Below are positions 55,042-63,976 of a stretch of 64,000 bases of DNA, piece after piece. Origin of the DNA: JALCSJ01 sp036788835 (GTDB lineage Bacteria > Bacillota > Negativicutes > Acidaminococcales > Acidaminococcaceae). The stretch is from assembly GCA_036788835.1 (NCBI GenBank), contig DAIQMR010000008.1, positions 14,753 to 78,752 on the forward strand. Direction: 5' to 3'. The notes below the pieces were generated by a model, which made no database searches, was not told where the DNA came from, and saw only the letters and a program-made list of their open reading frames with translations. The position numbers and the translations under genes are program-made. Numbering within the stretch: the stretch's first letter is position 1; each line of letters begins with the position of its first letter.

Positions 55042-56214
55042 TTATTCCGCCTTTCTCTCTTGGTATAGAGGTGACATTTTTCTTAGATTTTCTACAATAC
55101 CCGGTAATTTTTCCAAAACATAGTCTATTTCTTTTTCTGTAGTAAACTCGCTTAAAGTCAACCGTAAAGAACCGTGTGCAATCTCATGAGGCAACCCTAT
55201 TGCCAGCAATACATGAGATGGGTCCAGAGTCCCGCTGGTGCAGGCGCTGCCGCTGGAGGCAGCAATGCCCTCCATGTCCAAATGCAGAAGCATGCCTTCA
55301 CCTTCAATATATTTAATGCTTACGTTTACGTTATTGGGCAGCCTATCGGTATGGTGACCATTTAATCTAGTGTCGGGAATTTTTGCCAAAATACCCTTAA
55401 TCAGCTGATCTCTCAATTTAATCTGTTGGGCGGCGTGTTCGGCCATATGCTCTTTAGCATGCACCGCAGCCAGTCCCAATCCCAAAATCCCGGCTGTATT
55501 TTCCGTGCCGGCCCGCATTTTGTGCTCTTGGGGCCCGCCGTAAACCAAAGGCTCCATCCTTATACCCTTGCGGATGTAAACAGCTCCGGTGCCTTTAGGA
55601 CCGTGGAACTTATGGGCAGTCATGGTCAAAAGGTCAATATTGTCAGCTTTAACATCAATGGGCACATGACCGGTAGCCTGTACTGCATCAGTATGCATTA
55701 GAACCCCATGCTTATGGGCAATGGCACCGATTTCCTTAATAGGCTCAATGGTACCGATTTCGTTATTGGCGAACATCACGGATACCAAGATTGTCTTCGG
55801 AGTTATGGCCTTTTCTACATCAGCGGGATTAACCTTGCCATATTGGTCTACAGGCAAATAAGTAATCTTGAAACCCTCTTTTTCCAAAGCCTGGCAGGTA
55901 TGCAAAATCGCATGATGCTCGATGGCAGAGGTAATAATGTGGTTCCCTTTATTTTTATACATTCTGGCAATACCACGTAAAAGCATGGTGTCTCCTTCGC
56001 TGCCGCCCCCGGTAAAAGTAATTTCTTCCTGGTCGGCGTTAATCAAAGCAGCCACCTGCTGACGAGCTGTATCCAAAATATCATGAGCATTCTGACCTAT
56101 TTCATAAATACTGGAAGGATTGCCGTAATTCTCCGTCATGGCAGTAGCCATAGCTTGGGCGATTGCCGGTAATACCCTGGTAGTCGCTGCGTTATCCAAA
56201 TAAATTTCTTGCAT
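55042..56214 (-). CDS. nifS: Cysteine desulfurase NifS/IscS
   Basis: 390 residues. IYLDNAATTRVLP start, EHHAIL, PLP lysine in TMTAHKFHGPKGTGAVYI, catalytic cysteine in ASSGSACTSGTLDPSHVL. Group I desulfurase. ATG 56214 with GGAG eight bases upstream is favoured over GTG 56223. Pair nifS-nifU follows a palindromic operator, so its expression likely responds to iron or cluster status. Confidence 0.96.
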   Translation of the reverse strand: MQEIYLDNAATTRVLPAIAQAMATAMTENYGNPSSIYEIGQNAHDILDTARQQVAALINADQEEITFTGGGSEGDTMLLRGIARMYKNKGNHIITSAIEHHAILHTCQALEKEGFKITYLPVDQYGKVNPADVEKAITPKTILVSVMFANNEIGTIEPIKEIGAIAHKHGVLMHTDAVQATGHVPIDVKADNIDLLTMTAHKFHGPKGTGAVYIRKGIRMEPLVYGGPQEHKMRAGTENTAGILGLGLAAVHAKEHMAEHAAQQIKLRDQLIKGILAKIPDTRLNGHHTDRLPNNVNVSIKYIEGEGMLLHLDMEGIAASSGSACTSGTLDPSHVLLAIGLPHEIAHGSLRLTLSEFTTEKEIDYVLEKLPGIVENLRKMSPLYQERKAE

Positions 56215-56244
56215 AATCCCCACTCCTTCTTCACTCCGTAAATT

Positions 56245-56315
56245 ATTATGTATTTAAATCATACTATATTGATATGATTTAAATACATAATACCAATTCC
56301 TACTAAGCTTGTCAA
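56245..56315 (-). promoter_or_regulatory. nifSU promoter with 19-bp palindromic operator
   Basis: Minus-strand TTGACA (56310-56315) and TATTAT (56287-56292), 17-base spacer. A perfect inverted repeat with 19-base arms (56245-56263 and 56273-56291, 9-base centre) begins within the -10 box and covers the start point. This is a classical repressor site; an Rrf2/IscR-type regulator is likely but none is encoded nearby. Confidence 0.8.
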
Positions 56316-56329
56316 GATTGGGCCGTGAA

Positions 56330-56370
56330 AAAAGTGTGACAAATGGGGGACCGAACTGTTTAGTCACACA
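56330..56370 (-). terminator. opp operon terminator
   Basis: GTGTGAC/GTCACAC stem with a long loop, T-run on the minus strand. A second small hairpin GGCTGAGC/GGCTCAG is at 56388-56406. The main stem looks like a dispersed REP-type palindrome. Confidence 0.65.
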
Positions 56371-56421
56371 TCAGATAAGGCAGAATGGGCTGAGCGAAAT
56401 GGCTCAGAATACCAGTATCGT

Positions 56422-57372
56422 TCACACGTTCCTAAAGCAGGCCACTTGACGCTCTCCTACCGGCAGTAGTTGCGGTTTTTCTGTGCGGCATCTTTCCGTT
56501 GCCAGAGGACAACGGGTAGAAAAGCTGCAGCCCTGCGGCGGAAATAAAGGATTGGGTAACTCCCCGGCCAATTTTATCCGTTGCTTTTTCTTTTGCTTTC
56601 CCGGATCCGGCAAGGGAATGGCCGATAATAACGCCCTTGTATACGGATGAAGAGGGTTGTCATATAAATCCTCTACCGGGGCGCTTTCCACAATCTTGCC
56701 CAAATACATTACTGCTACCCTATGACTAATGTATCTTATCATAGACAAATCATGAGCTATAAACAGATATGTTAAATTTAGCTCTTTTTGCAAAGCATCC
56801 AGTAAATTAACCACCTGTGCCTGAATTGAAACATCCAAAGCAGATATGGGTTCGTCACATATTATTACTTTAGGCTTACTGGCCAAGGCTCTGGCAATAC
56901 CAATCCGCTGGCGCTGACCTCCGCTGAATTCGTGTGGGAAACGGTTAATATGCTCCACGTTCATGCCAACCAGCTCCAGCAGTTCCTGCACTTGCTTCTT
57001 AGCTTCTGAAGAAGTAGCACAAATTTTATTAAGAAGTAACGATTCACCAACTATATCTCCCACTGTCATGCGAGGATTCAAAGAAGCATAGGGATCCTGG
57101 AAAATCATCTGAATTTCTTTGTCTATGCCCTGTTTTTCCCTTCCTGCATAAAACACCTTACCGGAAGTAGCCCTATACAGCCCAATCATAGTCCGTCCCA
57201 AGGTGGATTTACCACAACCGGACTCTCCTACCAGACCCAATGTTTTCCCTTTGCTAATAGTTAAGTTTACCCCGTCCACAGCCTTTAAATACATGGTTGG
57301 TTTGCCCCAAAAGCTGTGTTTTACCACAAAATATTTGTTTAAATCCCGTACCTCAATTATATTTTCACTCAC
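56422..57372 (-). CDS. oppF: Oligopeptide ABC transporter ATPase OppF
   Basis: 316 residues from GTG 57372. Walker [10 protein letters not shown], signature FSGGQRQRIGIARA, Walker B VIICDEPISALD, and the OppF/DppF C-terminal Fe-S-like tail with CSFSTRCPLATERC. GGAGG is eight bases before this GTG; the frame opens at 57426 but inside oppD. Start overlaps the oppD stop by eight bases. Drives uptake with OppD. Confidence 0.95.
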   Translation of the reverse strand: MSENIIEVRDLNKYFVVKHSFWGKPTMYLKAVDGVNLTISKGKTLGLVGESGCGKSTLGRTMIGLYRATSGKVFYAGREKQGIDKEIQMIFQDPYASLNPRMTVGDIVGESLLLNKICATSSEAKKQVQELLELVGMNVEHINRFPHEFSGGQRQRIGIARALASKPKVIICDEPISALDVSIQAQVVNLLDALQKELNLTYLFIAHDLSMIRYISHRVAVMYLGKIVESAPVEDLYDNPLHPYTRALLSAIPLPDPGKQKKKQRIKLAGELPNPLFPPQGCSFSTRCPLATERCRTEKPQLLPVGERQVACFRNV

Positions 57373-58360
57373 GACTGCCACCTCCGTTTTTAGAATGGAG
57401 CCAGCACTTGGCCCAATGATCACCATCTATAACATTTTTAGGCGGCATTTGCCGGCCGCATATCTCCATAGCATATTTGCAGCGAGGCTGAAAAGCACAT
57501 CCGATTGTTTCTCGCAATAAGTTGGGAGGCTGTCCTTCTATAACATGAAGTTTGTTTTTCCCATCTAAAGCTGTACCCGGCAAGGAAGCCAAAAGTCCCT
57601 GTGTATAAGGATGAGCCGGTCTATAAAAAACATCTTCTGCAGTGCCCCCTTCCAGCAGTTCGCCGGCATACATAACCAAAACACGGTCACACAAAGTAGC
57701 TATTACTCCTAAATCATGAGAAATAAGAATAATGGAAGTTTGGAGGGTGTCTTTGAGATTGCCCATAAGTTCTAAAATCTGGGCCTGTATCGTAACATCC
57801 AAGGCTGTAGTAGGCTCATCGGCAATGATAATGTCCGGCTTACAGGCCAGGGCCATGGCAATCATAACTCTTTGCCGCATACCGCCGCTGAATTGATGAG
57901 GATAACTGTTCAGGCGGCTTTCCGGGAAAGATATACCAACGGCCGCAAGTAATTCTGCAGCCTGCTTTCTGGCCTCTTCTTTGGAGACTTTTTTATGAAC
58001 CATTATGCCTTCCATCATTTGGTTGCCTATTTTAAGTACAGGATTTAGTGATGTCATAGGGTCCTGAAATATCATACTGATTTTATTGCCACGTATCTTG
58101 CGCATATCCCTTTCCTTAAGACTAAGCAATTCTTTCTCCCCTAAAAAAGCCCGACCTGATTTAACGAAAGAATTTTCCTCAGGCAATAATTGCATAATGG
58201 CATGAACGCTTACACTTTTTCCACAGCCGGATTCTCCCACGATGCCCAATGCTTCGCCCTTATGCAAACTATAACTAATATTTCTTACGGCGTGTATATC
58301 TCCTCGATAGGTATGAAAACCTACGGACAAATTTTCAACTTGCAAAAGAATTTCTTTCAT
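57365..58360 (-). CDS. oppD: Oligopeptide ABC transporter ATPase OppD
   Basis: 331 residues. Walker [11 protein letters not shown], signature [14 protein letters not shown], Walker [12 protein letters not shown] and C-terminal [14 protein letters not shown]. Cytoplasmic partner of OppF; the pair energises import through OppB and OppC. Confidence 0.96.
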   Translation of the reverse strand: MKEILLQVENLSVGFHTYRGDIHAVRNISYSLHKGEALGIVGESGCGKSVSVHAIMQLLPEENSFVKSGRAFLGEKELLSLKERDMRKIRGNKISMIFQDPMTSLNPVLKIGNQMMEGIMVHKKVSKEEARKQAAELLAAVGISFPESRLNSYPHQFSGGMRQRVMIAMALACKPDIIIADEPTTALDVTIQAQILELMGNLKDTLQTSIILISHDLGVIATLCDRVLVMYAGELLEGGTAEDVFYRPAHPYTQGLLASLPGTALDGKNKLHVIEGQPPNLLRETIGCAFQPRCKYAMEICGRQMPPKNVIDGDHWAKCWLHSKNGGGSRE

Positions 58361-58381
58361 AACGTTCCCCCTGCCTTTCTG

Positions 58382-59248
58382 CTACCTGCGCATTCTTGGA
58401 TCTAAAACTTCTCGTAAACCTTCACTGAAAAAGTTGAAAGCCAATAAGGTAATGGTTATACCCATAGCCGGGAAAAACAATTGGTAAGGATAAGCTCGCA
58501 TAGCATTAACCCCTTCCGAGGCCATAACACCCCAGCTGGCCATAGGTGCGGAAACCCCCAGTCCAATGAAGCTCAGAAAGGCCTCCGTAAAAATTGCAGA
58601 GGGAATAGCCAGACTCAGCATGACCACAATGGTTCCTACTGAATTTGGCAACAGATGCCTAAATAAAATTCTTGTATTACTTGCCCCTATAGTCCTGGCC
58701 GCCAGGACAAATTCCTGTTCCTTCAAAGCCAAAATTTGTCCTCTGACCATACGGGCCATACCAATCCAAAAAGCTATGCCCATAGCCACAAAAATATTCA
58801 TGAGCCCGGGCTTTAAAACTACCATCAGCAAAATAACATAGAGCATGGAGGGCACACTATAGATAACATCTACAATGTTCATCATCAGCCTATCCACCTT
58901 ACCGCCTACAAACCCGGAAACACCACCATATACTACACCGATGCACAAATTTATAATACTGGCCACAAAGCCAATTGCTAGTGATATGCGTGCACCATAC
59001 ATAGTTCGTACCAACATATCCCGTCCCAAATTGTCCGTACCAAACCAAAACTCCGAACAGGGTCCTTTATTAACGTTATTCATATCTTGGTCGAAATAGG
59101 TCATTTTGCAGAACAATGGCCCAAAAACAGCGATGAGTATGATTACTACAATCGTTAATAGTCCTGCCATTGCCAGCTTGTTTAATTTCAACCGGCGCCA
59201 GGCATCCTGCCAGTATCCCATAGATACATTTTCCGCCTTGTTTTTCAT
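58382..59248 (-). CDS. oppC: Oligopeptide ABC transporter permease OppC
   Basis: 288 residues, about six membrane segments after a charged N-terminus. TDNLGRDMLVRTMYGARISL and the EAA loop EFVLAARTIGASNTRILFRH identify the DppC/OppC family. Two bases after oppB. Confidence 0.96.
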   Translation of the reverse strand: MKNKAENVSMGYWQDAWRRLKLNKLAMAGLLTIVVIILIAVFGPLFCKMTYFDQDMNNVNKGPCSEFWFGTDNLGRDMLVRTMYGARISLAIGFVASIINLCIGVVYGGVSGFVGGKVDRLMMNIVDVIYSVPSMLYVILLMVVLKPGLMNIFVAMGIAFWIGMARMVRGQILALKEQEFVLAARTIGASNTRILFRHLLPNSVGTIVVMLSLAIPSAIFTEAFLSFIGLGVSAPMASWGVMASEGVNAMRAYPYQLFFPAMGITITLLAFNFFSEGLREVLDPRMRR

Positions 59249-59250
59249 GT

Positions 59251-60183
59251 CTATTCCCCTTTCTGCCCGGTTAATTTTATTCTTGGATCTAAGAGCGGAT
59301 AAACTAAATCTACAAGAACATTCATCACAACAATAAGCAAACTATAAAAAATCGTTACTCCCAAAATCAGGGTATAGTCTCTGTTGTAAATACCGGTCAC
59401 AAAATAACAGCCAATGCCGGGAATAGCAAAAATACTCTCTATTACAAAACTACCAGTTAAAATGCCAGCTGCCATAGGTCCCAGATAGGTAACTACCGGG
59501 ATGAGTGCATTAGGCAAAGCGTGTTTGCAAAACACTGTTAGTGGCGATAAGCCTTTGGCCTTAGCCGTTTTAATATAATCCTGCCCCAATACATCCAGCA
59601 TACTGGACCTGGTCAGACGGGTGATAATCGCCATAGGTCCTAAAGACAAGGTTATGGCCGGCATTATATGATATCGCCAGCCGCCCCACATAGCCGCAGG
59701 CAAAAGCCGCATCTTAATAGCAAAAATCAAAACTGCTAAACTGGCCAATATAAAGCTGGGCACAGCAATGCCAAAGGTTGTAGTTAGATTCAGTATTCTG
59801 TCCTGCCAATGGCCTCGGTGTAAGGCAGCCCCGATACCAACGGGGATGCCTACCAAGATAGCCAAAACAATACTCTCAAATCCAAGCTGAAAGGAAACAG
59901 GAATCGCCTCAGTAATAATCTCATTCACAGTTCTATCTTCGTGTTTAAATGATGGTCCTAAATCTCCTTTGAATAAATTTTTCATATAATCAACATACTG
60001 TACGTGCAACGGGTCATTAAGCTTATATTTCGTTTCGATATTTTTCAACACCGCCGGAGGTAAATTACGTTCCGATGTAAATGGTCCCCCGGGAATGGCA
60101 TGCATCAGTAAAAAAGTAATAGTTATAACGACCCATAAAACAATAACAGCATGAGCCAATCTTTTGATTATGTAAGTAGCCAT
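59251..60183 (-). CDS. oppB: Oligopeptide ABC transporter permease OppB
   Basis: 310 residues. N-terminal YIIKRLAHAVIVLWVVITIT, the HAIPGGPF block typical of OppB/DppB, and EAA loop QDYIKTAKAKGLSPLTVFCK. Forms the pore with OppC. Follows oppA by 15 bases. Confidence 0.96.
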   Translation of the reverse strand: MATYIIKRLAHAVIVLWVVITITFLLMHAIPGGPFTSERNLPPAVLKNIETKYKLNDPLHVQYVDYMKNLFKGDLGPSFKHEDRTVNEIITEAIPVSFQLGFESIVLAILVGIPVGIGAALHRGHWQDRILNLTTTFGIAVPSFILASLAVLIFAIKMRLLPAAMWGGWRYHIMPAITLSLGPMAIITRLTRSSMLDVLGQDYIKTAKAKGLSPLTVFCKHALPNALIPVVTYLGPMAAGILTGSFVIESIFAIPGIGCYFVTGIYNRDYTLILGVTIFYSLLIVVMNVLVDLVYPLLDPRIKLTGQKGE

Positions 60184-60198
60184 AAAAGGTCTCCTTAC

Positions 60199-61806
60199 TT
60201 ATTCAAGATAAGCATACGTAAAATCATATGCCTGATTACCGGGACAAATTACATTCTTAAGCTTTGGACTCCTGGCACAAACACTTCTGGGAAAAAGATG
60301 AGGTGCCAGCCCCATTTCATCTATAAAGATTTTTTCTGCTTCGTGCATAGCTGCCATACGGACTTTCTGGTCATTGCTGTTCTGAGCTTTTTCTACCAGA
60401 GCATCGTAAGCTGGATTGGTGTATTTACCATAATTGTGTGTACCATAGCTCAAGAAATAATCAATAAAAGTCATAGGGTCAAAATAATCGCCGACCCAAG
60501 CCGCTGCAGCAATCTGATAATCTCCCGCAATACGTGTACTGGAAAAAACCTTCCACTCTTGGTTACGCAGCTCAACGTTAACCCCCAGGTTTTTCAGCCA
60601 CATTTCCTGGGCAGCTTCCGCATCCAGTTTCGTATTAACACCTGTTGAATATAGTAAAGTAACAGGCGGCAAACCTTTACCACCGGGATAGCCTGCTTCA
60701 GCCAATAGTTGTCTGGCCCTTTCAGGGTCAAATTTTAAAAGTACGCCACCTTCTTCTCTAAAATCTTTTTTCGTTACAGGATTATAAAAGCCTTTGGGCA
60801 CCCAACCTGTAGCAACTGCCGGAAGATTGTAATATATTTTTTTAGCCATAGTTTCCCCATCAATAGACAGAGCAAAAGCTTGCCGCACTTTTTTGTTGTC
60901 AAATGGCGGCTTTTTATTATTGAAATCGTAGAAACTTGTACGTATACAATTAGAAACGTGTAAAACTCCTTCTTTTCTTAACCTTTCTATATCTGAAAAC
61001 GGCGGAGCATCAACTAATTCCAGTTCTTTATTGTCGAATAAAGCCATGGCTGTGGTATTTTTATCAGAAAGCAAATAATTAATTTTAGCCAATTTTACTT
61101 TGTCTTTATTCCAATAGTTTTCATTCTTTTCAACTACAATTTTGTTATTGTGCACCCATTCTTTAAACTTAAATGGCCCATTGCCCACATAGGTTTCCGA
61201 AGCTCCGGCCCATTTAGGATTGCTCTCTACTACTTTTCTGCAAACGGGAAAAGCAGAATGATGTGTACACAAATTCAGAAAATAAGCAGTAGGTCTTGCT
61301 AATTCCACCTGAAAAGTCTTACCATCCAAAGCTTTTATCCCCAACTTGTCAACAGTGGCTTTTCCTGTATTGTAGTCCTCTGCCCCTTTAACAGGATAAA
61401 GCATAAAAGCATAAATAGAAGCAAATTTCGGGTCAAGAACTCGTTGCCAGGCATAAACAAAGTCATGGGCAGTTACCCTTTCCCCATTGGACCATTTATT
61501 TTCCCGTAAATGAAAAACATATTTCATGCCATCCGGTGACACATCCCAGCTTTTTGCTGCAGCCGGCTGAGACTGTCCTTTTGCATCAAGAGTTGTTAAT
61601 CCTTCCATCATGCATCTCAAATAATTAAATGCATATACACTGGAACTCTTATGGGGATCTAAGCTTTCCGGTTCCATACCAACAAACACACGCAAAGACT
61701 GTTTTTCGACCTTTTTCTTCTGGCCGCAGCCAAGCAGTGCACACCCCGCCAACACAAACGCCACCATAATCAAACAATTAAGTGCAAAACTAGATCTTCC
61801 TTTCAT
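60199..61806 (-). CDS. oppA: Oligopeptide-binding lipoprotein OppA
   Basis: 535 residues, SBP_bac_5 family. The N-terminus has a lipoprotein signal; both LAGC (Cys22) and LLGC (Cys27) could be the lipobox. EPESLDPHKSSSVYAFNYLR and KLGIKALDGKTFQVELARPT are typical of OppA/MppA. ATG 61806 has AAAGGAGG seven bases before it; the open frame reaches 61896 but the extra codons lack such a site. Binds peptides outside the membrane for OppBCDF. Confidence 0.96.
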   Translation of the reverse strand: MKGRSSFALNCLIMVAFVLAGCALLGCGQKKKVEKQSLRVFVGMEPESLDPHKSSSVYAFNYLRCMMEGLTTLDAKGQSQPAAAKSWDVSPDGMKYVFHLRENKWSNGERVTAHDFVYAWQRVLDPKFASIYAFMLYPVKGAEDYNTGKATVDKLGIKALDGKTFQVELARPTAYFLNLCTHHSAFPVCRKVVESNPKWAGASETYVGNGPFKFKEWVHNNKIVVEKNENYWNKDKVKLAKINYLLSDKNTTAMALFDNKELELVDAPPFSDIERLRKEGVLHVSNCIRTSFYDFNNKKPPFDNKKVRQAFALSIDGETMAKKIYYNLPAVATGWVPKGFYNPVTKKDFREEGGVLLKFDPERARQLLAEAGYPGGKGLPPVTLLYSTGVNTKLDAEAAQEMWLKNLGVNVELRNQEWKVFSSTRIAGDYQIAAAAWVGDYFDPMTFIDYFLSYGTHNYGKYTNPAYDALVEKAQNSNDQKVRMAAMHEAEKIFIDEMGLAPHLFPRSVCARSPKLKNVICPGNQAYDFTYAYLE

Positions 61807-61875
61807 GATACCCTCCTTTGCTTTGATGAAACTTTTCCTGTTTATGCTGCTAAAGTTTGTCAAACAATTTTCGCG

Positions 61876-61945
61876 CCACACATTTTTCCACCACACATTT
61901 ATTTAGGATGTGAATATTGTATTGTGGGGAAAAATGTTTTGTTAA
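61876..61945 (-). promoter_or_regulatory. oppA promoter with direct repeats
   Basis: Minus-strand TTAACA (61940-61945) and TACAAT (61916-61921), 18-base spacer. Two direct repeats AAATGTGTGG (61876-61885 and 61891-61900, 15-base period) lie downstream of the -10 and could be a regulator site. Confidence 0.6.
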
Positions 61946-61987
61946 GGAGATACTGTTTTCCTATTCTATAATGAAAAATTTTCGCAC

Positions 61988-62070
61988 AAAAACATAGGCC
62001 GTGTGTCCGCCATTTTTGTTTTGGCGTACATACGGCCTATGTTTTGTAAAATTAATTACATTTACCACTA
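61988..62070. repeat. Hairpin repeat copy 1 (terminator of opp-side gene)
   Basis: Stem 61993-62012 with 62022-62041 (two mismatches), 9-base loop TTTTTGTTT, followed by a shared flank GTAAAATTAATTAC. The flank carries the stop codon of the AAA ATPase gene at 62068. It can act as terminator for that gene. Confidence 0.85.
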
Positions 62071-63462
62071 GAGCAACATTGTGTCAGCATCAACTAAAAT
62101 AATATGCTTATCTGCTTTAGCTTTTTCTTTAAGTTTTGGACTGAATCCACTTTTAGAAAACAAAATATAATAAGATTCTGTTGATTTGTTGCTATATACA
62201 TTTGCTTTAAATTTTAATTCTTCTAAGATTCCATATCCCAGTGGTGCATTTCGCCATTTGCATTCTCCGAAAATATATTTATCACCATCTGATGCAATCA
62301 AATCAATTTCTATTGCTTTTTTCGTCATTTTGTCGCTTCCCCACCATCTGCCAATTTTCGTACAAAAAAAAGGCAATTTTCCTGAGCTATTTTTTCGCAA
62401 TAAATATTCTTGGCAAACTCGTTCAAACATATGTCCCATATAATTCGATAAATCAGGTACAACAAGTTTTTCCCACATAATATTAGCACCATTGCTCTCT
62501 AAAACAGATTTATTGGCAGCCACAAATCTAAACCAAAAACAAAACATGGGATCAACAATCTTATAGTTATAGTGCCGCGCTCTGCTTTTACTGCCAAAAG
62601 GCAGTTCTCTTATTAATACTCCCAATTCACGAAGAACAGCCATATATTTAACGCATTGTGCTACCGGTAGACCTACTTTCATTGCTATATCATTAGACCT
62701 AGTGTGTCCGAAGGCAATAGCTTCAATCAGCGCAAAATATACGGCCGGTTCATGCAGTTCTTGTTTTAACAGTAAAAGTGGCTCTTCATACAAATATCCT
62801 ATGGGATTAAAAAAACTTTGTTTTACATTCTCTTCCAATAACTGTTTGGTGTCAATTTGCCTTAAATACATGGGTATCCCGCCATAAATACAATAAGCCA
62901 ATAATTTATCCTTAACAGAAAAATTACCCATAAAAGAGCTGCTCTCATAATAGTCAAAGGGCTGCATTTTTAATTGGCCGGTACGCCTGCCAAATAAAGG
63001 GCTCTGCTCTCCCAAGACTTTATTTTCCATAAAAGAAACGTAACTCCCACAAAAAACGATAAACATTTTTCCTTTTTCCAAGGTATGGTCAACCAAATGT
63101 TGAAACGCTGACATGATTCTGGGATTAGCAATTGCCAAATAGGGAAATTCATCAATAATAAGTATTAACCGTTTGTTTTGCTGTTTTTCATTAATATAGC
63201 TTATTGCCTTGTCCCATGTTGTAAAATTTTCCAAATGTTTTTCTTGGTAGTAGGAAAAAATAATTGCAGAAAATTTATCTAAATTATCCTTATCCGTAGT
63301 TTGTTCAGCGCTAAAATAGATTGCCAACTTTTTTCTGGTAAATTCTCTTAGGAAGGTTGTTTTTCCTACTCGTCTGCGTCCATATAAAATCATAAACTGA
63401 AATGTATTTTTATTGTATAATTCCGTAAAGTATTTTAGTTCATCTATGCGTCCTATAAACAT
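62068..63462 (-). CDS. AAA ATPase with wHTH and DUF234 nuclease-like domain
   Basis: 464 residues. Walker A ILYGRRRVGKTT at about residues 25-36, Walker B LILIIDEFPYLA (about 98-109), and an STAND/MoxR-like ATPase fold of the archaeal-ATPase type. A winged helix follows (SNDIAMKVGLPVAQCVKYMA). The C-terminal DUF234 region has EIDLIASDGDKYIFGECKW, an E-x-D ... E-C-K pattern of the PD-(D/E)XK nuclease clan. AAAGGAG is nine bases before the ATG. The gene stands alone in AT-rich DNA between two hairpin repeats, and a 19-bp palindrome lies upstream. Family function is unknown; a defence or selfish role is only a guess. Confidence 0.85.
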   Translation of the reverse strand: MFIGRIDELKYFTELYNKNTFQFMILYGRRRVGKTTFLREFTRKKLAIYFSAEQTTDKDNLDKFSAIIFSYYQEKHLENFTTWDKAISYINEKQQNKRLILIIDEFPYLAIANPRIMSAFQHLVDHTLEKGKMFIVFCGSYVSFMENKVLGEQSPLFGRRTGQLKMQPFDYYESSSFMGNFSVKDKLLAYCIYGGIPMYLRQIDTKQLLEENVKQSFFNPIGYLYEEPLLLLKQELHEPAVYFALIEAIAFGHTRSNDIAMKVGLPVAQCVKYMAVLRELGVLIRELPFGSKSRARHYNYKIVDPMFCFWFRFVAANKSVLESNGANIMWEKLVVPDLSNYMGHMFERVCQEYLLRKNSSGKLPFFCTKIGRWWGSDKMTKKAIEIDLIASDGDKYIFGECKWRNAPLGYGILEELKFKANVYSNKSTESYYILFSKSGFSPKLKEKAKADKHIILVDADTMLL

Positions 63463-63491
63463 CTTTTCTTTCTCCTTTGCTGCTAAGATTT

Positions 63492-63541
63492 AGTTAACTC
63501 TAAAGTTATTTACTTTGGAGTTAATAACTTTAGAGTTAACT
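63492..63541 (-). promoter_or_regulatory. 19-bp palindrome upstream of the AAA ATPase gene
   Basis: Arms 63492-63510 and 63523-63541 pair exactly over 19 bases with a 12-base centre. The unit ACTYTRRAGT appears three times in it (near 63498, 63512 and 63527). It lies about 30 bases before the ATPase ATG, so it is likely an operator; the ATPase's own winged helix is a candidate binder. No clear -35/-10 pair was found. Confidence 0.7.
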
Positions 63542-63587
63542 GCCAATATTGTTTTGTACTCTAACTCATATTGCAAGGTTTTATAAA

Positions 63588-63670
63588 AAAAACATAGGTC
63601 GTATGTCCGCCAAAATAAAAATGGCGGACATACGACCTATGAATCCGTAAAATTAATTACAGTTACCATT
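63588..63670. repeat. Hairpin repeat copy 2
   Basis: Perfect 20-bp stem (63593-63612 and 63622-63641), loop AAATAAAAA, then the same GTAAAATTAATTAC flank as copy 1. It is exactly 1600 bases from copy 1. Its loop is nearly the reverse complement of the copy 1 loop. Confidence 0.85.
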
Positions 63671-63835
63671 AGTCTCGCTGTATGTCTAAAAGACAAAAAG
63701 AATCGCAGACAGATAAAACAATGCCATTCACTATACGTAATAATAACAGAGGACTAAAAAAAATGAGTTAACAATAACTCATTAAACGTATGGGAGCAAA
63801 AGAGATTGGCAATATGAACTCAAGAAATTATTTCA
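63671..63835. other. AT-rich stretch with no supported gene
   Basis: No ORF with a ribosome site and no clear RNA element was seen. Short open frames here have low-complexity translations. Confidence 0.5.
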
Positions 63836-63976
63836 TTAGTTTTTATCAAATACCATTTTAAAATATTTCATGTATTCGAATAAAACTTCACCTTCTTTTG
63901 ATAAAACTCCAATTATATGCTTTGATTCGTCGATATTGTTACCAAGTGGACTGCGTCCATATTTGTGGACACAAAG
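63836..63976 (-). pseudogene. Short coding remnant at the window edge
   Basis: A 46-codon minus-strand frame bounded by stops, reading YGRSPLGNNIDESKHIIG and then VLSKEGEVLFEYMKYFK. The composition is protein-like, but there is no usable start codon near its upstream stop. It may be the 3' remnant of a gene broken by an upstream change; I do not recognise the family. Confidence 0.25.

Noticed and set aside
61969..62041. Plus-strand TATAAT followed by the hairpin as a small RNA gene
   Set aside because: No matching -35 box, and the transcript would be only the hairpin; chance in AT-rich sequence is likely.
63671..63780. Minus-strand short ORF after repeat copy 2
   Set aside because: Its translation is low-complexity and lacks a start with a ribosome site.
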